Shown: positions 1-5,252 of the stretch, in pieces
Numbering within the stretch: position 1 is the first letter of the stretch
Layout of the letters: each line of letters starts with the position of its first letter
Assembly: GCA_023136785.1 (NCBI GenBank)
Contig: JAGLQP010000168.1
Span: 1 to 5,252 of the forward strand
Length of the DNA stretch: 5,252 nt
DNA from: Spirochaetales bacterium
Lineage (GTDB): Bacteria > Spirochaetota > Spirochaetia > SZUA-6 > DRHE01
Reading direction: 5' to 3'
Notes under the pieces: generated by a model
Told to the model about the DNA's origin: nothing
Databases searched by the model: none
The model's input: the letters and a program-made list of their open reading frames with translations, nothing else
Position numbers and translations under genes: made by a program

Positions 1-1116
1 AACTCTAGCCCCGTTTCCATCAAGGAGATCGAACGGGCCATCATTGAACGGGCCTTCCGGGAAGGCTGGGTCGAACCGCTGAAACCCGCCAGGGAAACGG
101 GGAAGCGGGTCGCCGTGATCGGCTCCGGACCGGCCGGACTGGCGGTGGCTCAGGTCCTGCGCCGCAGGGGCCACCAGGTCAGCCTGTTCGAGAAGGCCGA
201 TCGCATCGGCGGGATCCTTCGCTACGGGATTCCGGATTTCAAATTGGGAAAATCGGTCCTGGATCGGCGTCTCGAGCAGATTGCCGCCGAAGGAGTGGAG
301 TTCGAGATCGAAGTGGTGATTGGGGAAGATCTTTCGGTACGCTACCTTCGCCGCAGGTTCGACGCCATCGTGCTCGCCCTGGGTGCTGGCAAACCCCGCG
401 ATCTGCCCGTATCGGGCCGGGGGTATGAGGGCATCCACTTCGCCATGGAGTACCTGACCCAGTCAAACAAGGTGGTGGCCGGGGATCTGGAGAAGGAAGA
501 GGTGATATCGGCCTTCAACAAGCGGGTCCTGGTGATCGGCGGAGGCGACACCGGGGCCGACTGCGTCGGAACCGCCATCCGCCAGCAGGCCCGCTCCGTC
601 ACCCAGGTGGAGATCCTGCCCGAACCCCGGGAGTGGAAAGAACCCTGGAATCCGGAGTGGCCCTTCTGGGCCAACATCCTGCGTTCCAGCACCTCTCACG
701 CCGAGGGCTGCCGGCGCCTCTGGTCGATCAACACGGTCCAGTTCACCGGTGGCTATGACCCCTGGGTACAGAAGGCCCATCTAAACGAGGTGGAGTGGCA
801 GCCCCAGGAGCAGGATTCAGCCGGCGACGCGGCCCGGCTGCGCCCCGTGGAAGTTCCGGGAAGCGAGTTCGAGCTGGAAGTCGATCTGGTACTGCTGGCC
901 CTGGGATTCGTTCACGTGGAGCACGGACATCTGGTGGAGGATTTGGGCATAGCCTTGGACCAGAGGGGCAATATCACCGTGGATGGGCAGTATCAGACAT
1001 CGGTGGAGGGCATCTTCGCGGCCGGGGACTGCCACAGCGGAGCATCCCTTGTGGTACAGGCCATCGACCATGGACGGCGGGCCGCCTCCGCGGTGGATGA
1101 CTACCTGAGGGGGTGA
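1..1116 (+). CDS. gltD: Glutamate synthase small (beta) subunit-like FAD/NAD(P)H oxidoreductase, 5'-truncated by window edge
   Basis: The frame is open from base 1 to a TGA at 1114-1116, giving 371 residues of an expected 450-500; the N-terminal part, which in this family carries the 4Fe-4S cysteine cluster, lies outside the window. Residues 4-26 (SPVSIKEIERAI, then RAFREGWVEP) match the linker before the FAD domain of GltD. A first Rossmann motif, GSGPAG, is at residues 41-46, followed by FEKADRIGG and LRYGIPDFKL. The second dinucleotide motif, IGGGDTG, is at 179-185, and the C-terminal FAD-binding segment GIFAAGDC is at 337-344. In this family the subunit takes electrons from NAD(P)H through FAD and Fe-S clusters to the large subunit, which makes glutamate from 2-oxoglutarate and glutamine in the cytoplasm. 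Related oxidoreductases (NfnB-like, PreT-like) share this fold, but the SPVSIKEIE linker and the TSHAEGC stretch favour GltD. The large-subunit gene is not in the window. Confidence 0.9.
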   Translation, partial: NSSPVSIKEIERAIIERAFREGWVEPLKPARETGKRVAVIGSGPAGLAVAQVLRRRGHQVSLFEKADRIGGILRYGIPDFKLGKSVLDRRLEQIAAEGVEFEIEVVIGEDLSVRYLRRRFDAIVLALGAGKPRDLPVSGRGYEGIHFAMEYLTQSNKVVAGDLEKEEVISAFNKRVLVIGGGDTGADCVGTAIRQQARSVTQVEILPEPREWKEPWNPEWPFWANILRSSTSHAEGCRRLWSINTVQFTGGYDPWVQKAHLNEVEWQPQEQDSAGDAARLRPVEVPGSEFELEVDLVLLALGFVHVEHGHLVEDLGIALDQRGNITVDGQYQTSVEGIFAAGDCHSGASLVVQAIDHGRRAASAVDDYLRG

Positions 1117-1258
1117 CAGAATCCCCTTCGGTGAGTGATTCTCGTGTATAGATTACCTCTTTTTGCAGAAAATAGAGCCTTTCCATGATGTCTTCATAGC
1201 TTGAATCATCCGGAAGGTTTTCAATCACTTCGATGGCACTCTGCTTTGCGTTTCTCAT
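974..1258 (-). CDS. Small antitoxin-like ORF, probably a truncated remnant
   Basis: An ATG at 1258 opens a 94-codon minus-strand frame. Only the first 48 or so codons (1117-1258) lie in their own DNA; the rest is antisense to the 3' end of gltD and reads as a proline/arginine-rich string (SHPPRRRPAVHGRWP) typical of a shadow frame. The N-terminal part, with AIEVIENLPDDSSYEDIMER and then LYFLQK, matches my memory of small type II antitoxins (about 70-80 residues) that begin with a 'LPDD.S.EDI.ERLY.L.K' block and usually end in a 'HEEV' segment before a RelE/ParE toxin gene. Here that ending is missing and no toxin gene follows, since gltD occupies the space. The start is 15 bases past the guaB stop on the same strand, so it could be read through from guaB. 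The independent part is about 42% GC by hand count, well below its neighbours. I infer a horizontally acquired fragment; a short expressed protein is not excluded. Confidence 0.45.
   Translation of the reverse strand: MRNAKQSAIEVIENLPDDSSYEDIMERLYFLQKEVIYTRESLTEGDSVTPSGSHPPRRRPAVHGRWPVPQGMLRCGSPRPRRCPPPMSDTAHPR
1118..1142 (+). terminator. Possible hairpin just after gltD
   Basis: AGAATC (1118-1123) and GATTCT (1137-1142) are perfect 6-base inverted arms around a 13-base loop that contains CCTTCGG. It begins two bases after the gltD stop, where a terminator would be expected. The nearest T-run (TCTTTTT, 1158-1164) lies about 15 bases beyond the stem, so this is not a canonical intrinsic terminator. 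A competing pairing, AGGGG (1108-1112) with CCCCT (1123-1127), overlaps it. Confidence 0.2.
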
Positions 1259-1273
1259 TCTTCAAATATATTT

Positions 1274-2833
1274 TCAGTCGAGGGGCAGGTCCCGCCGGTA
1301 CTCCACCAGGTCGTGGATCCCGGCCTCCTTCTTCCCGGCCTCGCTCATGCGTTCGATCAGGACCGCATCGGAAAAAACCGCCTCGTGCAGCTCCTCCAGG
1401 CTCCGATAGCCTAAAGACTGCAGACATTTGCGGATTCCCGTCTTGATCTGGGGCACCCACCGGGAAACCGGACCTTTGGAGCGCACCGTCCCCACCACTC
1501 CTTCCGCTACGTAGTCATCGAAGGTCTCGACATCGTAGCGGGCCGAGCTTCCACGGAGAACCGCCTCCAGGGATCCCATACCCTTGTAGCCCTTGAGCTT
1601 TCGGCCCTGCCGGTCGTAGATGACCGCACTGGGGGCCTCGTCCGTTCCGGCCAGCATCGAGCCGAGCATCACGGCATCGGCGAACAGCAGCCCCTTGCCG
1701 ATCGCGCCGAAGGTGCCGTAGCCGCCGTCGGAGATGACCGGGACGCTGGGCTCGATACCCTTGTTCCGGCAGTACTCCCGGACTGCCCGGGCGCAGGAGT
1801 AGGTGGCGGTGATCTGCGAGCGGGTCCCCAGGCTGACCTGAGAGGTGGAGCAGATCGAACCAACCCCCTTGCCTACACGAATGGCGTCGGCGCCCCATTC
1901 GATCCCCCTGATGGCCCCACCGGCGGTGGCTACGTTCCCGTAGATCACATCGATATCCGGATACTCTGCCTTCAGATACTCGAGCACCGCCTGTTCGTGG
2001 GCCGAGTTGCCGTGGGAGCTGTCGATGCAGAGAAAATCGACGCCCGCCGCCACCAGCTCCGCGGCCCGTTCCCTGCTCTGTTCCGGATTGGTTGTCACCG
2101 CTGCGCCGACAACCAGACTCTTGTGCCGATCCTTGATGCTGTCGGGAAAGGCCTCATTTTTCTCGATGTCCGTGCGGGTAACCAGAGATTCGATCTGTCC
2201 GGATCCGTTGACGATCAGGAGCACTCCTGCGTGACTCTCCAGTAGCAGGTCATTGGCTCTGGAAAGCCTGGCCGTATCTTCCTCCGGCAGTGCATCGACC
2301 CGCACGATCTGGTGCTTCAACCTTTCCAGAGGGACCATGCGTTCGGCGATCTTCATCTGGGCGTGCTTTCGTCCCGAATAGTCGTTCTTCGTGAGCAGTC
2401 CGACCAGCCTCCCGCCGTCGGTGATCGGCAGGGTCGAGATTCCGGTATCGCTACGGATCTCCACGGCCTTCGCGATCGTGGCATCGGGACCGAGGGTGAT
2501 GGGGTCTATGACGAAACCGTTCTCAAACCGTTTGACCTTGCGCACCTGCTCGGCCTGCTCCTTCACGGGCATGTTGTAGTGAATGACCGCCGGAAAGCCC
2601 TGGAGGGCAACGGCGATGGCCAGTTCATACTCGCTGATATCCTCCATGGGGGAGGACACCAGAGGTGTATTGATGCGGATATTGCGGGTGATCCGGGAAC
2701 TTAAGTCCACTTCCTGAGCGCCGAAATCGATGGTTCGGGGTTGAAGCACACACAAATCATCGAAGGTGAGACTCTCGCCCCGAAAGCGCTCGAAGAATTC
2801 TCTTGCCGGGAGGCCGAAAGGATCGGTACTCAT
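1274..2833 (-). CDS. guaB: Inosine-5'-monophosphate dehydrogenase with CBS domain pair
   Basis: From the ATG at 2833 this encodes 519 residues, the usual length for IMPDH. The enzyme oxidises IMP to XMP with NAD+, the first committed step of GMP synthesis in the cytoplasm. Visible landmarks: LTFDDL near residue 22, SSPMEDIS at 60-67 (usually SPMDTV), a CBS-domain region at about 107-232, the NAD-site segment DSSHGNS at 271-277, the catalytic loop GKGVGSICST with catalytic Cys328, ISDGG at 367-371, GSMLAG at 391-396, GYKGMGS at 415-421 and the flap Arg-Tyr pair at 432-433. All key catalytic residues appear present. Several segments (RKVKRFENGFV, VTRTDIEKN, the C-terminal IHDLVEYRRDL) resemble eukaryotic IMPDH more than E. 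coli GuaB. A TTG at 2872 would add 13 residues. I prefer the ATG because it gives the usual spacing to the LTFDDL block, although neither start has a strong Shine-Dalgarno sequence. It converges on gltD and diverges from the MBL-fold gene. Confidence 0.93.
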   Translation of the reverse strand: MSTDPFGLPAREFFERFRGESLTFDDLCVLQPRTIDFGAQEVDLSSRITRNIRINTPLVSSPMEDISEYELAIAVALQGFPAVIHYNMPVKEQAEQVRKVKRFENGFVIDPITLGPDATIAKAVEIRSDTGISTLPITDGGRLVGLLTKNDYSGRKHAQMKIAERMVPLERLKHQIVRVDALPEEDTARLSRANDLLLESHAGVLLIVNGSGQIESLVTRTDIEKNEAFPDSIKDRHKSLVVGAAVTTNPEQSRERAAELVAAGVDFLCIDSSHGNSAHEQAVLEYLKAEYPDIDVIYGNVATAGGAIRGIEWGADAIRVGKGVGSICSTSQVSLGTRSQITATYSCARAVREYCRNKGIEPSVPVISDGGYGTFGAIGKGLLFADAVMLGSMLAGTDEAPSAVIYDRQGRKLKGYKGMGSLEAVLRGSSARYDVETFDDYVAEGVVGTVRSKGPVSRWVPQIKTGIRKCLQSLGYRSLEELHEAVFSDAVLIERMSEAGKKEAGIHDLVEYRRDLPLD

Positions 2834-2887
2834 GTTATCAGCTACTTTACTCAAGGTATCTGAAGGTTTCAAGCTCGTCTTCTGTTC

Positions 2888-2925
2888 ATAATAAATAGTC
2901 TATATATGAGCTTGACAGTAGTCAT
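2888..2925 (-). promoter_or_regulatory. Weak candidate promoter for guaB
   Basis: On the minus strand, ATGACT (2925-2920) and TAGACT (2902-2897) form a 4/6 plus 4/6 sigma-70-like pair with 17-base spacing. A second possible -10, TATTAT (2893-2888, 5/6), has no good -35 at normal distance. Transcription from either would leave a short AT-rich leader before the ATG at 2833. The boxes overlap the rightward promoter, so the two directions may compete. Confidence 0.25.
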
Positions 2926-2935
2926 CTTTCATATA
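2903..2935. repeat. Inverted repeat around the rightward -35 box (candidate operator)
   Basis: TATATGA (2903-2909) and TCATATA (2929-2935) are perfect 7-base inverted arms. Between them sits a nested inverted pair, TGAC (2913-2916) and GTCA (2921-2924), with nearly the same centre (about 2919). The element lies in the divergent guaB/MBL-hydrolase gap and encloses the TTGACA box, where a dimeric regulator could bind. The gap is AT-rich, so chance is a real alternative. Confidence 0.3.
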
Positions 2936-2939
2936 CACT
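2912..2939 (+). promoter_or_regulatory. Candidate sigma-70-like promoter for the MBL hydrolase-DUF432-channel cluster
   Basis: A perfect TTGACA (2912-2917) is followed after 16 bases by TACACT (2934-2939, 4/6 to TATAAT). TATACA (2932-2937, 5/6) is a better box but has only 14-base spacing. Transcription would start near 2946, about 28 bases before the ATG at 2974, which fits a short leader. It is the only convincing -35 box in the gap. Confidence 0.45.
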
Positions 2940-2973
2940 TTCTGCTGCGGCAAAGAAGGGCCGGGAATCGAAG

Positions 2974-3816
2974 ATGAGAATCAAAATATGGGGCTGTCGC
3001 GGCTCGATACCCAGTCCCGGTTGCGACAACAACGAATACGGGGGAAACACGACCTGTGTTGAGGTACGTCTGAAAGACGGCTCCCTCATCGTCATAGACG
3101 CCGGAACCGGGATTCGCTGCCTCGGGACCACCCTGCTCAAGCCTGAGGGACCGAAGAAGGTGCATCTGCTGCTCACCCACGCTCACTGGGACCATCTGCA
3201 GGGCTTTCCCTTCTTCGTTCCCGCCTACATGGAGGAATATTCGATCATAGTCCGGGGCGGTCCGCTGGCAAAACAATCTCTCAAGGCTTTCCTCGCCCAC
3301 CAGATGGATCCCCCCTACTTCCCCGTTCCTTTTCGGGATCTCAAGGCGTCCTTCGATTTCCGACAGGAAGACGGTCAATCCCTCTCGATCGGCAAGGTGG
3401 AAATCATTCCGATCCTTCTAAAGCATCCCAACGGCGGGTATGGCTATAAATTTATAGAGGGCAACAAGACCTTCGTCTTTCTCACCGACAATGAGATCGG
3501 CTTCGATCACCCCGGCGGCCTGCCCGATACCGAGTACGTAGAAATATGCCGGAATGCGGACCTGCTGATCCACGACGGACAGTACACGGAACAGGAGTAC
3601 AAGATATCCCGGGGCTGGGGACACTCCACCTTTCGTGCAGTCACCGATCTCAGTATCTCCGCCGAGGTCAAGCGTTTGGGTATTTTCCACCACGACCCAC
3701 GGCACCTCGACAAAGATTTAGATCGCTACATCGAGGAGTGCAGACAGCAGATTAGCAAGGAAAAAAGTCGGGTAGAATGCTTCGGGACCAAGGAAGGTAT
3801 GGAAATCAACCTCTAA
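2974..3816 (+). CDS. MBL-fold metallohydrolase (PhnP / phosphodiesterase-like)
   Basis: The 280-residue protein opens with MRIKIWGCRGSIPSPG and YGGNTTCVEV, typical of a cytoplasmic MBL-fold group related to PhnP, tRNase Z and cyclic-nucleotide phosphodiesterases. The metal-binding signature HAHWDH is at residues 69-74, with further likely ligands His151 (LKHPNGGYGY), Asp172 (FLTDNE) and His239 or His240 (FHHDP). HDGQYTEQEY (200-209) and GWGHS (214-218) are also characteristic of the group. It has no signal peptide or membrane segment. The likely chemistry is metal-dependent hydrolysis of a phosphoester, but the substrate cannot be read from sequence. The ATG at 2974 is the only plausible start: no in-frame ATG, GTG or TTG lies between it and the promoter. 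Ribosome-binding candidates are GGGAA (2963-2967) and a more distant GAAGGG (2955-2960). The stop is 12 bases before the DUF432 start, suggesting co-transcription. Confidence 0.88.
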   Translation: MRIKIWGCRGSIPSPGCDNNEYGGNTTCVEVRLKDGSLIVIDAGTGIRCLGTTLLKPEGPKKVHLLLTHAHWDHLQGFPFFVPAYMEEYSIIVRGGPLAKQSLKAFLAHQMDPPYFPVPFRDLKASFDFRQEDGQSLSIGKVEIIPILLKHPNGGYGYKFIEGNKTFVFLTDNEIGFDHPGGLPDTEYVEICRNADLLIHDGQYTEQEYKISRGWGHSTFRAVTDLSISAEVKRLGIFHHDPRHLDKDLDRYIEECRQQISKEKSRVECFGTKEGMEINL

Positions 3817-3828
3817 TTTTTATACTAT

Positions 3829-4641
3829 GTGAATATGACAAAAAGAAATTCCAAACCTGATCTCTGGGACTCTGCGACGGTTAAATCGGAGACCCTGTAC
3901 CAGGCTAGTTTCTCGACCCTGACCGTCTGGCTTAAACGCAGCCGGGAGGACTGGTATCTTGCTTCGCAGAGGCCGAACAAGGAAACGGATCCGGCCCCAC
4001 TCAGCGAGGTCAAAGGGAGCAAGCCGCGGCAAGACTTGAGCTTCAGCCGCTGGGTGGTGGGCCAAGATGTTTCCACCGTCCAGTTCGTGCCGGCCATGCC
4101 GGATCGTTCGATCGTGGTCCGTCCCGCGATTCCTTTGAAAGTGCCGGCGGGAAAAGATGCCCTGTTTTTTCTGAGCATTCCGGTCTGGGTGCGGGTGCTG
4201 GCCCAACCGCCCAAGGGCATTACACTCTGCGAGCTGCCGACGTTGATCCTGTCCAATACCTGGTTCGGCGAGCCGACATCGGGAGAACTCTGCTACGCCC
4301 TGCGTACCAGGGCAATGAGAAGCCTGGAGGAGATCGAAGACCATCCCTACACGGCGATCTGCCCCGTATCGATTCGCAATCACGCTCCGAAGGAGCTCGA
4401 CTTCGAAAGGCTGTGCGTGCCGGTGGAGCATCTGAATGTCTACAGAGGTCGGCAACGGTTGTGGACGAACGAGCTCGAGGTGCGTTTTCAAGGAAACGAG
4501 CACTCCAGTCAGGTGACCATCGGCAAAGACGCACCGAAGTTCGCTGAAAACCTGATCAAAGTGTGTGAAGCCCGGGAACCGGTGGAGAAGGCCCTCCTGA
4601 AGCAGAGCTTCTCCTTTCTGCGCTCCCTGACGGGTTTCTGA
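3829..4641 (+). CDS. DUF432 domain-containing protein
   Basis: This 270-residue protein has no signal peptide or membrane helix and looks soluble. I assign it to DUF432, a family of unknown function first named from archaea, on the pattern SIPVWVRV (117-123), LCELPTLILSNTWFGEPTSG (133-152), LCYALRTRA (154-162), AICPVSIRNH (176-185), ERLCVPVEHLNVY (193-205) and LWTNELEVRF (211-220). The assignment is from memory of the family pattern; no search was run. The start could be GTG at 3829 or ATG at 3835, two codons later; neither has a recognisable Shine-Dalgarno sequence. It lies 12 bases after the MBL-hydrolase gene and 33 bases before the MscS-type channel gene, all on the same strand. As I recall, DUF432 genes are often found next to MscS-type channel genes, so a role in channel assembly or regulation is a reasonable inference, not something the sequence shows. 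No cofactor or catalytic motif is evident. Confidence 0.72.
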   Translation: MNMTKRNSKPDLWDSATVKSETLYQASFSTLTVWLKRSREDWYLASQRPNKETDPAPLSEVKGSKPRQDLSFSRWVVGQDVSTVQFVPAMPDRSIVVRPAIPLKVPAGKDALFFLSIPVWVRVLAQPPKGITLCELPTLILSNTWFGEPTSGELCYALRTRAMRSLEEIEDHPYTAICPVSIRNHAPKELDFERLCVPVEHLNVYRGRQRLWTNELEVRFQGNEHSSQVTIGKDAPKFAENLIKVCEAREPVEKALLKQSFSFLRSLTGF

Positions 4642-4664
4642 TCAGGATCCAACGATCGAAGTAT

Positions 4665-4668
4665 GGAG
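4665..4668 (+). promoter_or_regulatory. Ribosome binding site that favours the channel start at 4675
   Basis: GGAG lies six bases before the ATG at 4675. An in-frame ATG at 4663 (reading MELN before the preferred Met) overlaps this GGAG and has only a poor upstream site, so 4675 is the better start. Confidence 0.5.
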
Positions 4669-4674
4669 TTGAAC

Positions 4675-5252
4675 ATGTTTGAAAGTGTCTGGTCCGAGAT
4701 TGTCGGCTTTTTCACCCCGGAACGCTTCCGGACTCTGATCGTGATCCTCATCGTCATCGTTGTTGGGATTGCAGGCATCAAGATCCTGAACATCCTGGCG
4801 AACAAAGTAACTCGAAGATACCTATCCCAGCAGTACAAGATGCTGATCCGCAAAGGAATCAGGTACACCGGAGCTGTCATCCTCCTCTTTATCGTTCTGC
4901 ACCTGCTGGGAGTGAAGATAACAGCCCTTTTGGGCGCGGCGGGCATCGTGGGGATCGCCATCGGCTTCGCCTCCCAGACCAGCATGTCCAACCTGATCAG
5001 CGGCCTGTTCATGATCTCCGAGAAGCCCTTCGAGATCGGAGACGTGATCAAGATGGGCGGCACCGTCGGCATCGTGCTGTCCATCGATCTGCTGTCCGTG
5101 AAGATCAGGACCTTCGACAATCAGTACATCCGGATCCCCAACGAGAAACTGCTGGGAAGCGAGATCACCAACGTCACCCGCTTTCCCATCCGCAGGATGG
5201 ACATCAACCTGGGTGTGGCTTATAAGACCGACGTGAATCACCTGAAAACGGT
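4675..5252 (+). CDS. MscS-family mechanosensitive ion channel, 3'-truncated by window edge
   Basis: The frame is open from the ATG at 4675 to the window end, giving 192 complete codons. Hydrophobic segments at residues 19-41 and 64-80 are likely membrane helices. They are followed by the pore-lining TM3 signature LLGAAGIVGIAIGFASQ (85-101) and SMSNLISGLFMISEKPFEIGD (103-123 in total), close to the Gly/Ala-rich TM3 of E. coli MscS. The start of the cytoplasmic beta domain follows, with GTVGIVLSIDLLSVKIRT (129-146) and IRIPNEKLLGSEITN (152-166). With few residues before the first helix, it resembles the compact MscS type rather than large MscK or MscM forms. MscS channels sit in the cytoplasmic membrane and open under membrane tension to release solutes during hypo-osmotic shock. 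The gene follows DUF432 after 33 bases with no visible terminator, so co-transcription is likely. The C-terminal cytoplasmic vestibule is outside the window. Confidence 0.9.
   Translation, partial: MFESVWSEIVGFFTPERFRTLIVILIVIVVGIAGIKILNILANKVTRRYLSQQYKMLIRKGIRYTGAVILLFIVLHLLGVKITALLGAAGIVGIAIGFASQTSMSNLISGLFMISEKPFEIGDVIKMGGTVGIVLSIDLLSVKIRTFDNQYIRIPNEKLLGSEITNVTRFPIRRMDINLGVAYKTDVNHLKT

Noticed and set aside
342..780. Two overlapping minus-strand frames inside gltD
   Set aside because: They are shadows of the GltD FAD and NAD(P)H domains with no independent motif.
1108..1127. AGGGG/CCCCT hairpin at the gltD stop codon as an intrinsic terminator
   Set aside because: The stem is only five pairs with a 10-base loop, it includes the end of the coding sequence, and no T-run follows directly.
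2312..2704. 130-codon plus-strand open frame inside guaB
   Set aside because: It lies wholly opposite conserved IMPDH sequence, and the His/Asp/Gly-rich composition is typical of antisense frames in GC-rich DNA.
2870..2872. TTG at 2872 as the guaB start
   Set aside because: It would add 13 residues (MKPSDTLSKVADN) beyond the usual IMPDH N-terminus; the upstream AGAAG is only a weak ribosome-binding match. Kept as an alternative, not the main call.
3820..4503. 227-codon minus-strand open frame opposite the DUF432 gene
   Set aside because: It is the antisense shadow of a recognisable coding sequence, is rich in His, Arg and Pro without domain motifs, and has no clear ribosome binding site.
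4509..5120. 203-codon minus-strand open frame opposite the DUF432 3' end and the channel gene
   Set aside because: The plus strand carries an unmistakable MscS TM3 signature here; the minus-strand translation is low-complexity (many Ile, Met, Thr, Arg) as expected of antisense to a membrane protein.
4822..5241. 139-codon minus-strand open frame rich in Asp, His and Gly
   Set aside because: It is a second shadow of the channel gene in another frame, with no recognisable domain.
1..5252. CRISPR array, tRNA, rRNA or insertion sequence
   Set aside because: I saw no regularly spaced direct repeats, cloverleaf-like sequence, rRNA-like stretch or transposase gene; nearly all bases lie in recognised coding regions.

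Overview
This is an ordinary-looking bacterial chromosomal segment with clearly GC-rich genes (a hand count of one gltD line gives about 68%) and two AT-richer gaps. Nothing in it fixes the taxonomy. The gene set (GltD-type glutamate synthase subunit, a divergent CBS-domain IMP dehydrogenase, an MBL-fold hydrolase, a DUF432 protein and an MscS-type channel) would suit a Gram-negative anaerobe or a spirochaete, but this is a low-confidence impression. I see no insertion sequence, phage gene, tRNA, rRNA or CRISPR array.

Layout. Bases 1-1116 (+) hold the 3' part of a gltD-like gene, cut by the left window edge. Bases 1274-2833 (-) hold a complete guaB-like IMP dehydrogenase that converges on gltD. 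Between their 3' ends lies an AT-rich gap of 157 bases (1117-1273). It carries the start of a small minus-strand ORF that looks like the N-terminal part of a type II antitoxin; its C-terminal half is only antisense of gltD, so it is probably a decayed remnant. Bases 2834-2973 form an AT-rich divergent promoter region with a TTGACA box inside an inverted repeat. From 2974 rightward, three same-strand genes are closely spaced and probably form an operon: an MBL-fold metallohydrolase (2974-3816), a DUF432-family protein (3829-4641) and an MscS-type mechanosensitive channel (4675 to the window edge, still open).

How the genes relate. gltD (ammonia assimilation into glutamate) and guaB (first committed step of GMP synthesis) are housekeeping genes that converge and need not be functionally linked. 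The rightward cluster is the more interesting part: an uncharacterised DUF432 protein directly upstream of an MscS channel suggests an accessory or regulatory role at the channel, with the hydrolase as a possible third member. That link is inferred from gene order only.
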